Part shown: positions 29,868-39,012 of the stretch, in pieces | How the letters are laid out: the number at the start of each line of letters is the position of its first letter | How positions within the stretch are numbered: the stretch's first letter is position 1 | Assembly: GCF_008641065.1 (NCBI RefSeq) | Contig: NZ_VTRS01000001.1 | Location: forward strand, 372,001 to 436,000 | Direction: 5' to 3' | Source: Rhabdaerophilum calidifontis | GTDB taxonomy: Bacteria > Pseudomonadota > Alphaproteobacteria > Rhizobiales > Beijerinckiaceae | DNA length: 64,000 nt | The notes under the pieces: model-generated | Told to the model about the DNA's origin: nothing | Database searches by the model: none | Seen by the model: the letters and a program-made list of their open reading frames with translations, nothing else | Made by a program: the position numbers and the translations under genes

Positions 29868-29893
29868 GCGTCAACGCACGGCGTTGACGCTTT
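29868..29893 (+). terminator. terminator-like hairpin after the DUF4139 gene
   Basis: 9-bp stem (GCGTCAACG 29868-29876, CGTTGACGC 29882-29890, 5-base loop) followed by TTT only, 25 bases after the stop codon. Short T-run, so termination may be partial. Confidence 0.5.
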
Positions 29894-29981
29894 ACCCGCC
29901 GGAAGCCTTTCGGTATCCGGAGCCTTTGATGGCTGGCCGCGACGCCTGTTCCCGCGCGGCAAACCGGAGCGTGGGGTCTTC

Positions 29982-31274
29982 ATGGCCAATGTCGTGGTGG
30001 TCGGCGCCCAATGGGGCGACGAGGGCAAGGGCAAGATCGTCGATTGGCTGAGCGAGCAGGCGGATATCGTCGTGCGCTTCCAGGGTGGCCACAATGCCGG
30101 CCACACGCTGGTGATCGACGGCGTGACCTACAAGCTCAGCCTGCTGCCCTCCGGCATCGTGCGCGGCGGCAAGCTCTCGGTGATCGGCAATGGCGTCGTC
30201 GTCGATCCGCATGCGCTGTGCGACGAGATCGAGCGGCTGCGGAGCCAGGGGGTGAAGGTCACCCCGGCGGAGCTGAAGCTGGCCGACAATGCCGCGCTGA
30301 TCCTGCCGCTGCATCGCGAACTCGACGGGTTCCGCGAGAATGCCAACAGCGGCACCAAGATCGGCACCACCAAGCGCGGAATCGGCCCCGCCTACGAGGA
30401 CAAGGTGGGCCGCCGCGCAATCCGTGTCCGCGATCTTGCCGAGCCCGATGCCCTGCCGCCCAAGGTCGAGCGGCTGCTCGCGCATCACAACGCGCTGCGG
30501 CGCGGGCTGGGGCTGGCGGAGGTCGAGGCCGATTCCCTGCTGCGGCTGCTGAACGAGATCGCCCCGAAGGTCCTGCCGTTCATGGATCGCGTCTGGGATA
30601 CGCTCGACCATGCGCGGCGCGAGGGGCGGCGCATCCTGTTCGAAGGCGCGCAGGGCGCGCTGCTCGACATCGATCACGGCACCTATCCTTACGTCACCTC
30701 CTCGAACACCGTCGCCGGCCAGGCGGCGACCGGCTCGGGGCTGGGCCCCGGCGCGGTCGGCTATGTGCTCGGCATCGTCAAGGCCTATACGACGCGGGTC
30801 GGCGAGGGGCCGTTCCCTTCGGAGCTGCATGACGAGACCGGGCGGCAGATCGGCGAACGCGGCCGCGAATTCGGCACCGTCACCGGCCGGGCGCGGCGTT
30901 GCGGCTGGTTCGACGCCGTGCTGGTGCGCCAGACGGTCAAGACCTCGGGGATTTCCGGCATCGCGCTGACCAAGCTCGACATTCTCGACGGGTTCGAGAC
31001 GATCAAGGTCTGCACGGGCTATCGCCTCGACGGCGTTCTGATCGATTATCTGCCGGCGAGCGAATCGGCGCAGAAGCGGCTGGAGCCGGTCTACGAGACC
31101 ATTTCCGGCTGGTCCGGCTCCACGGCCGGGGCGCGCTCCTGGGCGGATCTGCCAGCCGAGGCGATCAAATATGTCCGCCGCATCGAGGAGCTGATCGGCG
31201 CGCCGGTGGCGCTGCTCTCCACCAGCCCGGAGCGCGACGACACCATTCTCGTCAAGAACCCGTTCGAAGCCTGA
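29982..31274 (+). CDS. purA: adenylosuccinate synthetase
   Basis: 430 residues; GTP-dependent ligation of IMP and aspartate, first step from IMP to [22 protein letters not shown] (4-22) holds the P-loop and catalytic Asp, GGHNAGHTL the catalytic His, [13 protein letters not shown] the IMP loop and GPFPTEL-like GPFPSEL the aspartate/GTP site. Typical length. The unknown membrane-anchored gene starts 3 bases after its stop, suggesting cotranscription. Confidence 0.97.
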   Translation: MANVVVVGAQWGDEGKGKIVDWLSEQADIVVRFQGGHNAGHTLVIDGVTYKLSLLPSGIVRGGKLSVIGNGVVVDPHALCDEIERLRSQGVKVTPAELKLADNAALILPLHRELDGFRENANSGTKIGTTKRGIGPAYEDKVGRRAIRVRDLAEPDALPPKVERLLAHHNALRRGLGLAEVEADSLLRLLNEIAPKVLPFMDRVWDTLDHARREGRRILFEGAQGALLDIDHGTYPYVTSSNTVAGQAATGSGLGPGAVGYVLGIVKAYTTRVGEGPFPSELHDETGRQIGERGREFGTVTGRARRCGWFDAVLVRQTVKTSGISGIALTKLDILDGFETIKVCTGYRLDGVLIDYLPASESAQKRLEPVYETISGWSGSTAGARSWADLPAEAIKYVRRIEELIGAPVALLSTSPERDDTILVKNPFEA

Positions 31275-31277
31275 CCG

Positions 31278-32846
31278 ATGGCGGATTACTACCCCCTGCT
31301 CAGCCGGGCGACCGCAGGCAAGGAGGCCGCGGAGCGCAGCGCGATCTATGATCGTGCCCGCGGAGCGCTCGAACGGCAGCTCGGCGCCTTCGATCCGCCG
31401 CTGGAGCCGGCGGCGATCCAGGCGGAACTGGCGGCGCTGGAGGCGGTGATCCTGCGCGTGGAGGCGGAGGCCGGGCCGCCGGTCACCGCCGCAACGGAGA
31501 GCGACAGCCCCGGAGCCGCCGCCGAGGAGAATGCTTCCGAGACGGCACTTGCTGCGCAGGAGGCGAATGAGCTTGGCGCATCCGTGGCGCCGGAGGCCAG
31601 GCCCGCCGTCATTCCGCCAAAGGATACCCCGCCAAAGGATATCCCGCAGGATGAAGCCGTTCCAGCGCCGGCTGCTGCGCTTCCGCCGGAGCCTCGGATG
31701 CCCCGGCCGGTTCCGGGCCGGATGGAGCGGCCGAAGCTGCCGCCGGCGGCCCCGCCCGTTGTTCTGCCCGCGCCGGAACCGGTGGCGGCCCGATCCGTCC
31801 CGGCGCCGGATGCGGGCAAGGATACCGATACCGAGGCCGCGTCGGAACCGCGCGTTCCCGAGGATGCGGCGCCCTCGGCTCCGTTTCCGGAGGTGGGGCC
31901 CGAAGCGGAGGCGCCCGACACTGGGGCGGATATCGCGTCGCCGCCCGATCTGCCATCGCCGCCGCCGCATCCGATGTTGCGGCCGCGTGTGCCGGCGCGG
32001 GACGAGGCGCCGCGCCCGAAGAAGCGCGTGGCGCTGTTCGCGGCGCTCGCCGCGGCCGCCATCATTGCCATGGGCCTGACGGCGCTTTCGCTGCGCGATT
32101 CCGGCACGCCGATGGTGGCGCAGCCGGGCGCGGGCGGCGCGGCGCCGGTCGAGGAAGGCGAGGAGCCGAAGATCGAGGGGCGCCTCGCGGCGGCAGAGCC
32201 CGCATCCCGGCCGGTGCCGCAGAAGGAGACGCAGCAGCCGGTTCCGCAACCGCCACGGCCGGCGGAACCGCAGCGTCAGGCGAGCGCCGAGCCGCCGGCG
32301 CGCAACGGCAGCATCGAAGCCCCCGTGACGACGAGCCGCGCCTTTATGGTGCTCGAATCCGGCGGCGGTGCGCCCAACCAGTTCGAGGGGCTCGCGTCTT
32401 GGACTTTCGCGCCCGATCCGGCCCTGCGCGGCCAGAAATCACTCAAGACGATCGTGGCCTTCCCGCAGGCCAATCTCACGATCGATATCGCGCTGGCACG
32501 CAACACGGATGCGGCAATCAATGCCTCGCACACGATCATGGTCGTGTTCGAATCCGGCGGCGCGCTTGAAAATGTCCGCGAGATGAGCCCGATCGAATGG
32601 CGCGAGCGCGAGAGCCAAGCCGGGCAGAGCCTGGCCGGCATCGTGGTGCCGGTGCAGGACAATGTCTTCATGATCGGGCTCGACCGCAGCAATGCCGCGC
32701 AGCAGCGCAATCTCGATATTCTGCGCCTTCAGCGCTGGATGGTGTTCGAGATCCGGCTCGCCAATGGCCGGCGCGGCGCGGTGCTGGTCGAGAAGGGCGC
32801 GCCGGGGGACAGGGCGATCGCCGAAGCGCTCGCGGAATGGCGCTGA
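31278..32846 (+). CDS. membrane-anchored protein of unknown function
   Basis: 522 residues. A conserved N-terminal segment (ADYYPLLSRATAGK...AIYDRARGALERQL, about 2-37) is followed by a long Pro/Ala/Glu-rich region (70-245), one membrane helix (about 253-270, VALFAALAAAAIIAMG), a second Pro-rich linker and a folded C-terminal domain (about 350-522) with FMVLESGG and MSPIEWRERESQAG. N-terminal segment and C-terminal domain occur together in many alphaproteobacterial proteins, as I recall, with no assigned function. Topology suggests cytoplasmic N-terminus and periplasmic C-terminus. It starts 3 bases after purA. Confidence 0.8.
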   Translation: MADYYPLLSRATAGKEAAERSAIYDRARGALERQLGAFDPPLEPAAIQAELAALEAVILRVEAEAGPPVTAATESDSPGAAAEENASETALAAQEANELGASVAPEARPAVIPPKDTPPKDIPQDEAVPAPAAALPPEPRMPRPVPGRMERPKLPPAAPPVVLPAPEPVAARSVPAPDAGKDTDTEAASEPRVPEDAAPSAPFPEVGPEAEAPDTGADIASPPDLPSPPPHPMLRPRVPARDEAPRPKKRVALFAALAAAAIIAMGLTALSLRDSGTPMVAQPGAGGAAPVEEGEEPKIEGRLAAAEPASRPVPQKETQQPVPQPPRPAEPQRQASAEPPARNGSIEAPVTTSRAFMVLESGGGAPNQFEGLASWTFAPDPALRGQKSLKTIVAFPQANLTIDIALARNTDAAINASHTIMVVFESGGALENVREMSPIEWRERESQAGQSLAGIVVPVQDNVFMIGLDRSNAAQQRNLDILRLQRWMVFEIRLANGRRGAVLVEKGAPGDRAIAEALAEWR

Positions 32847-32850
32847 ACGG

Positions 32851-32874
32851 AAAGGGCGCCCGAAGGCGCCCTTT
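32851..32874. terminator. bidirectional terminator hairpin
   Basis: AAAGGGCGCC (32851-32860) and GGCGCCCTTT (32865-32874) form a 10-bp stem with a stable 4-base loop between the convergent unknown membrane protein gene (5 bases from its stop) and rpoH. A-T pairs at the base supply short U-runs in either direction. Confidence 0.7.
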
Positions 32875-32919
32875 CAACATGCCGTGCGGCCTGCGCGCGG
32901 GGAGCGCCGGCCCAGGCGC

Positions 32920-33798
32920 TCAGGCGCGGGCCTCGATGGCGGCGAGGTTGCGCTTCACCGCGCCCTGCACCTTCTCGAAGGCGCGGGCCTCGATCTGGCG
33001 CACGCGCTCGCGGGAGACGCCGAATTCCTCGGACAATTCCTCGAGCGTCATCGGCTCCTCGACGAGGCGGCGGGCCTCGAAGATGCGCCGCTCGCGCGGG
33101 TTCAGCACCGTGAGCGCCTGGCCGAGCGCGGCGTGGCGGTTCTCGCTCTCCTCCGAGCGGACCAGGATCGCCTCCTGATTGTCGCTCTCGTCGGCGAGCA
33201 GGTCCTGCCATTCGGCGGAGCCGTCGTCGCGCATCTGGACATTGAGCGAGGAATCACCGCCGAGGCGGCGGTTCATCTCGATGACCTCGTGCGTCTCCAC
33301 GCCCAGCTTGCGGGCGATTTCCGCGACCTGATCGGGCCGGAGATCGCCGTCCTCGAGCGCGGAAATACGGCCTTTCGCCTTGCGCAGGTTGAAGAACAGC
33401 TTCTTCTGGTTGGCGGTGGTGCCCATCTTCACGAGGCTCCACGAGCGCAGGATGTATTCCTGGATCGAGGCCTTGATCCACCAGATGGCGTAGGTCGCGA
33501 GGCGGAAGCCCTTGTCGGGGTCGAAGCGCTTCACGGCCTGCATCAGGCCGATATTGCCCTCCGAGACGACATCACCGATGGGAAGCCCATAGCCGCGATA
33601 TCCCATCGCGATCTTGGCGACGAGCCGGAGATGCGAGGTCACGAGCTTATGTGCGGCCTGAGAATCCTGGTATTCCTGGTAGCGCTTCGCCAGCATGTAT
33701 TCCTCATCCGGCTTCAGGACGGGAAAGCGACGAATTTCGGTGAGGTAGCGGGAAAGGCCCCCTTCACCCGCGATCACGGGCAATGCGGCAGCGGTCAT
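32920..33798 (-). CDS. rpoH: RNA polymerase sigma factor RpoH (sigma-32)
   Basis: 292-residue heat-shock sigma factor. Region 2 (SHLRLVAKIAMGYRGYGLP ... GFRLATYAIWWIKASIQEY) and region 4 with its helix-turn-helix (TLEELSEEFGVSRERVRQIE) are complete. The RpoH box QKKLFFNLRKAKG, diagnostic for RpoH against other sigma-70 paralogs, lies between. Start at 33798 has GGAGG 6 bases upstream; the frame is open further but lacks a site. It follows rluD with 110 bp between, which includes a TATAAC-like -10 (33869-33874, minus strand). Confidence 0.97.
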   Translation of the reverse strand: MTAAALPVIAGEGGLSRYLTEIRRFPVLKPDEEYMLAKRYQEYQDSQAAHKLVTSHLRLVAKIAMGYRGYGLPIGDVVSEGNIGLMQAVKRFDPDKGFRLATYAIWWIKASIQEYILRSWSLVKMGTTANQKKLFFNLRKAKGRISALEDGDLRPDQVAEIARKLGVETHEVIEMNRRLGGDSSLNVQMRDDGSAEWQDLLADESDNQEAILVRSEESENRHAALGQALTVLNPRERRIFEARRLVEEPMTLEELSEEFGVSRERVRQIEARAFEKVQGAVKRNLAAIEARA

Positions 33799-33908
33799 TT
33801 GTCCTCCTTCGGGCCCCCGGACGCGGCAGGCCCAACGCCGATGTGCAACACCGTTCGGCGCGTCGGTGGTTATATCACACCCTTTACGTGGCGAAAGCGG
33901 GGCGTGGA

Positions 33909-34928
33909 TCACCGATCCGTCATCGCCACCGCCTCTGCGAGCGCGGCCACCAGCGCGGCGAAGTCCGGCGGCGGCGGGCTTTCGAACCGCATCGTCTCGC
34001 CCGTCCGCGGATGCGCGAATGCGAGCATTTCGGCATGCAGCGCCTGCCGGCCGAGCCGTTCGAGCGCCTGGCGCGCCGCGGGCGGCAGATTTGCCTCCCG
34101 CGTGCGGAACCCCGAGCCGTAGAGCGGATCGCCGAGCAGGGGATGGCCGATATGCGCGAGATGAACGCGGATCTGGTGGGTGCGGCCGGTTTCGAGCCGG
34201 CAGGCGATGAGGCTCGCGAGGCCGCGCCCGCCGGCGGCGAAGGTCTCGATCGCGTCGTAATGCGTGATGGCGAAACGGGCCTGCGCGGCGCGCGAGACGA
34301 TCATCTTCTCGCGGTTGGCGCTGCTGCGGGCGATGGCGGCGTCGATGGTGCCGCTCCTGCGCGGCAATTCCCCCCAGACCAGCGCGAGATAGCGCCGCTC
34401 AAGCGGGCCGGTGCGGCCGTGATCGGCGAATTGCGCGGCCAGCGCGCGGTGGGCATGGTCGTTCTTCGCGGCGACCATGACCCCCGATGTCTCCTTGTCG
34501 AGCCGGTGGACGATGCCCGGTCGCAGCACGCCGTTGATGCCGGAAAGGCTCGCGCCGCAATGCGCGATCAGCGCGTTGACGAGCGTGCCACTCTCGTGGC
34601 CACCCGCGGGATGGACGACCATGCCGGCGGGCTTGTCGAGCACGACGAGATCGGCATCCTCATACAGGATCGCGAGCGGAATCGCCTCGCCGCGCGGCTC
34701 GGCCGGCTCGGGCGGAGGCCTGTCGAGCCGGATCGTCTCGCCACCGCGCAGTCGGCGGGCGGCGTCGCGCACCATCTCGCCGTCCACGGCGACATGGCCG
34801 GCGGCGATCAGCGTCTGGATGCGGGCGCGGGACAGATCCCCCAGATGTCCGGCCAGCGCCTTGTCGAGGCGGGTTCCGGCCTCGGCGGGCGTGATCTCGA
34901 TGGTGGTGGGGGTTGCGTTCTGGGGCAT
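33909..34928 (-). CDS. rluD: RluA/RluD-family 23S rRNA pseudouridine synthase
   Basis: 339 residues: S4-like RNA-binding domain (about 18-70) and a pseudouridine synthase domain with catalytic D144 in HRLDKETSG, preceded by LVVLDKPAGMVVHPA and followed by LETGRTHQIRVHLAHIGHP. This is the RluD architecture, which modifies helix 69 of 23S rRNA, but RluA/RluC-like specificity cannot be excluded. Start ATG 34928 gives a short N-terminus before the S4 domain. In many alphaproteobacteria rluD is immediately upstream of rpoH, as here. Confidence 0.93.
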   Translation of the reverse strand: MPQNATPTTIEITPAEAGTRLDKALAGHLGDLSRARIQTLIAAGHVAVDGEMVRDAARRLRGGETIRLDRPPPEPAEPRGEAIPLAILYEDADLVVLDKPAGMVVHPAGGHESGTLVNALIAHCGASLSGINGVLRPGIVHRLDKETSGVMVAAKNDHAHRALAAQFADHGRTGPLERRYLALVWGELPRRSGTIDAAIARSSANREKMIVSRAAQARFAITHYDAIETFAAGGRGLASLIACRLETGRTHQIRVHLAHIGHPLLGDPLYGSGFRTREANLPPAARQALERLGRQALHAEMLAFAHPRTGETMRFESPPPPDFAALVAALAEAVAMTDR

Positions 34929-34973
34929 GATCCGGCGTGCCGCGTCGACGGCGCCATGGCGGCGAGTTTCATC

Positions 34974-35002
34974 TTGCGATACGCGCCGAGAATGCCTATA
35001 GC
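34974..35002 (+). promoter_or_regulatory. promoter of tRNA-Glu
   Basis: TTGCGA (34974-34979) and TATAGC (34997-35002) separated by 17 bp, ending 47 bases before the tRNA. Both hexamers keep the most important positions. Confidence 0.65.
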
Positions 35003-35049
35003 AACCGCCTCGCGACCGATCCTCGCTCTCGCAGCGCGCCGGTTGCCAC

Positions 35050-35125
35050 GCTCCCATCGTCTAGAGGCCCAGGACACCCGCCTCTCACGTGGGTAACAGG
35101 GGTTCGAATCCCCTTGGGAGCGCCA
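35050..35125 (+). tRNA. tRNA-Glu (anticodon CTC)
   Basis: 76-base cloverleaf with encoded CCA: acceptor stem GCTCCCA (35050-35056) pairs with TGGGAGC (35115-35121), discriminator G35122, CCA 35123-35125. Anticodon stem CCCGC/GTGGG encloses the loop CTCTCAC with anticodon CTC, reading GAG. The T arm GGGGTTCGAATCCCC is standard. It is a single gene, not part of an rRNA or tRNA cluster. Confidence 0.97.
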
Positions 35126-35222
35126 ATCCCGCCTGTCCCATCCCCGCTTTTCCACCGCCCTTGCGGCCGTTCCGGTCAGCATGCCGGCCTTTGCGCGACA
35201 GGGCATGCCTTCCATCGGGCGG

Positions 35223-35242
35223 ATATCTTGCATGCATGATAT
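35223..35242. promoter_or_regulatory. 20-bp palindrome, likely GntR operator
   Basis: ATATC at 35223-35227 and GATAT at 35238-35242 flank a TTGCATGCAT core; 18 of 20 positions are symmetric. It lies 53 bp before the GntR/FCD regulator gene. GntR-family dimers typically bind palindromes of this size near their own gene and target operon. An AT-rich stretch follows it. Confidence 0.6.
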
Positions 35243-35295
35243 ACTTAACTTACGGTCGTCGCAGTAACGCTTGAACCGATCCGGGCAGAGATCGC

Positions 35296-36075
35296 ATGGC
35301 GCAGGGTGGAACACGGGCGAGGATGGCGGGTAGGGCGCAGCTCTGGCGCGCGGCCAGGCCGATGGGCGTTTCCGAAGGCGTCTACGGGCGCATCAAGGCA
35401 CGAATCCTCGATCTTGATCTCGCGCCCGGCGCGGCCTTGTCCGAACCCGATCTTGCGCTGCAATACGGCGTCAGCCGCACCCCCATCCGCGAGGCGCTGA
35501 TCCGGCTTGCCGACGAGGGGCTCGTCTTGATCATTCCGAAATCCGGGACGATGGTCTCGCGCATCCCGGTTCATCTGTTGCCCGAAGCGATCCTCGTCCG
35601 CCAGGCGCTCGAGGATGTGACGGTCCGCCATGCCGCGGCGCGGGCGACGCGCTCGGACCTGCTTCGGCTCGAGGCCTCGATCCTGAGCCAGGAGGAACTC
35701 GTCGCGGCGGCGGATTTCGACAGTTTCCACCTCGCCGATGAGGAATTTCACGCTCTGATCGCCGGAATTGCCGGGCTGCCGGGGATCTGGACCCTCGTCG
35801 AGCGCGCCAAGATGCATATCGACCGCTATCGCCGCCTCACGCTGCCGCAGGCGGGGCGCATGGAGCGCGTGGTGCGTGAACATCGCGCCGTGCTCGAAGC
35901 CATCGCTCATGGCGATCCCGATGCGGCCGCACGGGCGATGGCGGCGCATGTTTCCGGATTGGTGATCAGCATCGAGGCGGTGCGCGATGCCAACCCGGAT
36001 TTCTTCGAGGGGGAATTCGACCGGCCGGCACAGACCGGGGGAGGAACGCACCGCGCGGCTGAAGGCGGGCGATAG
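35296..36075 (+). CDS. GntR-family transcriptional regulator (FCD type)
   Basis: 259 residues: N-terminal winged helix-turn-helix (about 27-90; VYGRIKARILDLDLAPGAAL, SRTPIREALIRLADEGLV) and a C-terminal FCD ligand-binding domain (about 100-235) with the metal-binding pattern D..FH (about D140-H144), H197 region EHRAVL and a later H in MAAHV. FCD regulators sense organic acids and usually repress the neighbouring catabolic or transport operon. It starts 24 bp before dctP and is probably both regulator and first gene of the TRAP operon. The first 22 residues may be untranslated if the ATG near 35362 is used. Confidence 0.9.
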   Translation: MAQGGTRARMAGRAQLWRAARPMGVSEGVYGRIKARILDLDLAPGAALSEPDLALQYGVSRTPIREALIRLADEGLVLIIPKSGTMVSRIPVHLLPEAILVRQALEDVTVRHAAARATRSDLLRLEASILSQEELVAAADFDSFHLADEEFHALIAGIAGLPGIWTLVERAKMHIDRYRRLTLPQAGRMERVVREHRAVLEAIAHGDPDAAARAMAAHVSGLVISIEAVRDANPDFFEGEFDRPAQTGGGTHRAAEGGR

Positions 36076-36098
36076 CAACGACAAGGAGAGGAACGGCC

Positions 36099-37076
36099 AT
36101 GACGACCAAAAGAACATTCCTGCTCGCCACCGCATTCGCGATGGCTTTCGCGGCGCCGGCGCTGGCGCAGACCAAGCTGCGCTGGGCGCATGTCTACGAG
36201 ACCAACGAGCCCTACCATACCGAAGCGCTCTGGGCGGCCGAGGAGATCAGGAAGCGCACCGGCGGCAAGATCGAGATCTCGATCCACCCGGCCTCCCAGC
36301 TCGGCAACGAGAACCAGATCAACGAGGGGCTCGGCCTCGGCACGGTGGACATCATCTATACCGGCGTCGCCTTCGCCGGCTCGATCCACAAGCCGATGGC
36401 GATCACCAACGCGCCGTTCGTGCTGCGCGATTTCGACCATTGGAAGGCCTATCGCGGCTCCACGCTCTTCCGCGATATCGCCAAGGGCTACGAGGACAAG
36501 ACCCGGCACAAGATCATCGCGCTCACCTATTACGGCCAGCGCATGCTGACGGCGAACCGCGCCATCACCAAGCCCGAGGACATGAAGGGCATGAAGCTGC
36601 GCGTGCCGCCGGCGCCCCTCTTCCTGATGTTCACCAAATCCGTGGGCGCCAATGCGACGCCGATCGCCTTCGCCGAGGTCTATCTCGCGCTCCAGCAGAA
36701 GACGGTGGACGGCCAGGAAAACCCGCTGCCGACCATCATGGCCAAGAAGTTCCACGAGGTGCAGACGCATATCATGCTCACCGGCCATATCACGGAATCG
36801 CTGCTCACCATCGTCGGCGGCCATGTCTGGGCGAGGCTCGACGAGGGCCAGAAGAAGATCGTCAGCGAGGTGCTGATGGAGGCCGCCGCCAAGGCGACCG
36901 ACCAGATCCGCGCCTCCGAGCAGAAGCTCGCCGACGAGTTCCGCAAGCTCGGCAAGACGGTGATCGAGGTCGACCGCAAGCCCTTCATCGCGGCGGCCGC
37001 GCCGCTCCACAATGATCCCGCCGCCGGCGCGGGCTGGTCGAAGGCCGAATATGACGCGCTGCAGGCGCTGAAATAA
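36099..37076 (+). CDS. dctP: TRAP transporter solute-binding protein DctP
   Basis: 325-residue periplasmic binding protein with a signal peptide (1-23, cleaved after ALA-Q). The family pattern is clear: LRWAHVYETNEPYH, the substrate carboxylate-binding Arg in MKGMKLRVPPAPL, and AFAEVYLALQQKTVDGQENP. It captures an organic acid, probably a C4-dicarboxylate, keto or sugar acid, and delivers it to DctQM. AAGGAG lies upstream of the ATG with an extended spacer. Substrate specificity is not deducible; the GntR/FCD neighbour suggests an acid. Confidence 0.94.
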   Translation: MTTKRTFLLATAFAMAFAAPALAQTKLRWAHVYETNEPYHTEALWAAEEIRKRTGGKIEISIHPASQLGNENQINEGLGLGTVDIIYTGVAFAGSIHKPMAITNAPFVLRDFDHWKAYRGSTLFRDIAKGYEDKTRHKIIALTYYGQRMLTANRAITKPEDMKGMKLRVPPAPLFLMFTKSVGANATPIAFAEVYLALQQKTVDGQENPLPTIMAKKFHEVQTHIMLTGHITESLLTIVGGHVWARLDEGQKKIVSEVLMEAAAKATDQIRASEQKLADEFRKLGKTVIEVDRKPFIAAAAPLHNDPAAGAGWSKAEYDALQALK

Positions 37077-37148
37077 CCGCGTTCCGCGATCATCGCCGCA
37101 ATCCCGGTGCCGCGGCGGCGCCGGCCTTTCTCCAGCGCGAGGTGAGCA

Positions 37149-37712
37149 ATGGGCGTTCCTGCACCCGAGGCCAACGACGATCTGACCGAGACCCATATCA
37201 TTCATGTCGAGGAGGCGGAGACGCAGGTCGATCTGCATCTCGACGACATGATCGCCTTCGCGGTGTTCTGGGGGATGGCGGGTGTCGTCTTCCTCCAGTT
37301 CTTCTCGCGCTATATCCTCAACGACAGCGCGGCCTGGACCGAGGAAATCGCGCGCTACATGCTGATGTGGCTGACCTTCATCGGCGCGGCGATCGTGACG
37401 CGGCGCGGCACCCATATCGGCGTCGAGGTACTGCTGCACATGCTGCCCGAGGCTTCGCGCCGCGGCCTGCGCTTCCTGATCGATGTCGTGACGCTGGGCT
37501 TCATCGCGCTGCTGTGCTGGTTCTCGGTGATGATCACCGAGCGCATGGGCATCCAGCGCATGACCGTGATCGATGTCTCGATGAGCGTCGTCTATGCGGG
37601 GATCGCCTTCGGCTGCTTCCTGATGCTCTGGCGGGCGGTGCAGGTCTTCATCGCCAATGCGCGGCGCGGCTGGCGCCCCGATCCCCATGCCACGACCCTG
37701 ATCCTGGACTGA
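37149..37712 (+). CDS. dctQ: TRAP transporter small permease DctQ
   Basis: 187 residues with four membrane helices (about 35-55, 70-88, 106-126, 145-167). VFLQFFSRYILNDSAAWTEEIARYMLMWLTFIGAA is the DctQ signature region. The N-terminal 30 residues are an acidic cytoplasmic extension. It joins DctM to form the sodium-coupled membrane part. The gene sits between dctP and dctM, as usual; dctM starts 5 bp after its stop. Confidence 0.93.
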   Translation: MGVPAPEANDDLTETHIIHVEEAETQVDLHLDDMIAFAVFWGMAGVVFLQFFSRYILNDSAAWTEEIARYMLMWLTFIGAAIVTRRGTHIGVEVLLHMLPEASRRGLRFLIDVVTLGFIALLCWFSVMITERMGIQRMTVIDVSMSVVYAGIAFGCFLMLWRAVQVFIANARRGWRPDPHATTLILD

Positions 37713-37717
37713 CCCGC

Positions 37718-38992
37718 ATGGCTCTGCTCATCATCGCCTTTCTCGTCGCCCTGCTGGTCGGCGTCCCGATCTTCATCGCGCTCGGCGGCGCCTCGCTGCT
37801 CTATACGCATTTCATCGCCGGCATCCCGGATTTCGTGGTGCTGCACCGGATGGCGGGCGGGGTCGATTCCTTCCCGCTGATCGCGGTGCCGTTCTTCATC
37901 CTCGCCGGCAATCTCATGAATTCGGCCGGGATCACCAACCGCATCTATGATTTCGCGATCGCGGCGGTCGGCTGGCTGCGCGGCGGGCTCGGGCATGTCA
38001 ATGTCGTCGGCTCGGTGATCTTCGCCGGCATGTCGGGCACGGCGGTCGCCGATGCCGGCGGGCTTGGGACGATCGAGATCAAGGCGATGCGCGATCACGG
38101 CTATCCGCCCGAATTCGCCGTCGGCATCACCGCCGCTTCCTCGACGATCGGGCCGATCATCCCGCCCTCGCTGCCGATGGTGATCTTCGGGGTGATGGCC
38201 AATGTCTCGATCGGCCAGCTCTTCGCGGCCGGCTTCGTGCCGGGGCTGCTGATGGCGCTCGGCATGATGGCCTATGTCACCTGGTATGCGCATCTGCACG
38301 GCATCGGCCGCGATGCCGCGTTCCGCTGGCGCGTGCTCGGCAAGACCTTCTTCCGGGCCGTGCCGGCGCTGCTGACGCCGGTGATCATCATCGGCGGCAT
38401 GGCGTCGGGCGCCTTCACGCCGACGGAGGCCGCCATCGCGGCCTGCGCCTGGGCGCTGCTGCTCGGCGCGCTGTTCTACCGCACGCTCGACCTGAAGCGC
38501 TTCTACGCAATCTCGGTCCAGACCATCGAGACCACCGCGAGCGTCCTGATCATCGTCGGGGCGGCCTCGCTGTTCGGCTGGGTTCTCACGGTGACGCAGG
38601 TGACCGAGCAGGTGACCCGGCATCTGCTCGGCATCACCACCGATCCGCTGATGCTGCTGCTGATCATCAATCTGATCCTGCTCGTCGTCGGCTGCTTCAT
38701 GGAGACGATCGCCGCGATCTCGATCCTGGTGCCGGTGCTGATGCCGGCGGTCGAGAAGGTGGGGATCGATCCGGTGCAATTCGGCGTCGTGATGGTGCTG
38801 AACCTGATGATCGGGCTGTTGACGCCACCGGTCGGGATGGTGCTGTTCGTGCTGAGCCGCGTCGCGAACCTGTCCTTCGACCGGACGGTGAAGGCCGTCC
38901 TGCCGTTCCTGATCCCGCTCATCGTCGTGCTGGTGCTGATCTCGGCGATTCCGCAGATCACGCTCTATCTGCCGACGCTCTGGTATCGCTGA
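37718..38992 (+). CDS. dctM: TRAP transporter large permease DctM
   Basis: 424 residues, about 11-12 membrane helices, the ion-transporter-type subunit. Signatures: LAGNLMNSAGIT, GHVNVVGSVIFAGMSGTAVAD, SSTIGPIIPPSLPMVIFG (hairpin entry) and MIGLLTPPVGMVLFV (second hairpin). ATG 37718 follows dctQ by 5 bp; the frame is open upstream into dctQ but family length fits this start. It catalyses sodium-driven uptake of the DctP-bound acid. Confidence 0.96.
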   Translation: MALLIIAFLVALLVGVPIFIALGGASLLYTHFIAGIPDFVVLHRMAGGVDSFPLIAVPFFILAGNLMNSAGITNRIYDFAIAAVGWLRGGLGHVNVVGSVIFAGMSGTAVADAGGLGTIEIKAMRDHGYPPEFAVGITAASSTIGPIIPPSLPMVIFGVMANVSIGQLFAAGFVPGLLMALGMMAYVTWYAHLHGIGRDAAFRWRVLGKTFFRAVPALLTPVIIIGGMASGAFTPTEAAIAACAWALLLGALFYRTLDLKRFYAISVQTIETTASVLIIVGAASLFGWVLTVTQVTEQVTRHLLGITTDPLMLLLIINLILLVVGCFMETIAAISILVPVLMPAVEKVGIDPVQFGVVMVLNLMIGLLTPPVGMVLFVLSRVANLSFDRTVKAVLPFLIPLIVVLVLISAIPQITLYLPTLWYR

Positions 38993-39012
38993 GTCGGGCG
39001 GGGTGAACGGTT

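Noticed and set aside
29892-32249. Open minus-strand frame antisense to purA and the following gene
   Set aside because: No family features, Arg/Gly-rich shadow translation; purA on the plus strand is unmistakable.
35126-35295. tRNA-associated integration site
   Set aside because: The tRNA-Glu 3' end is not repeated downstream in the window and no integrase is present.
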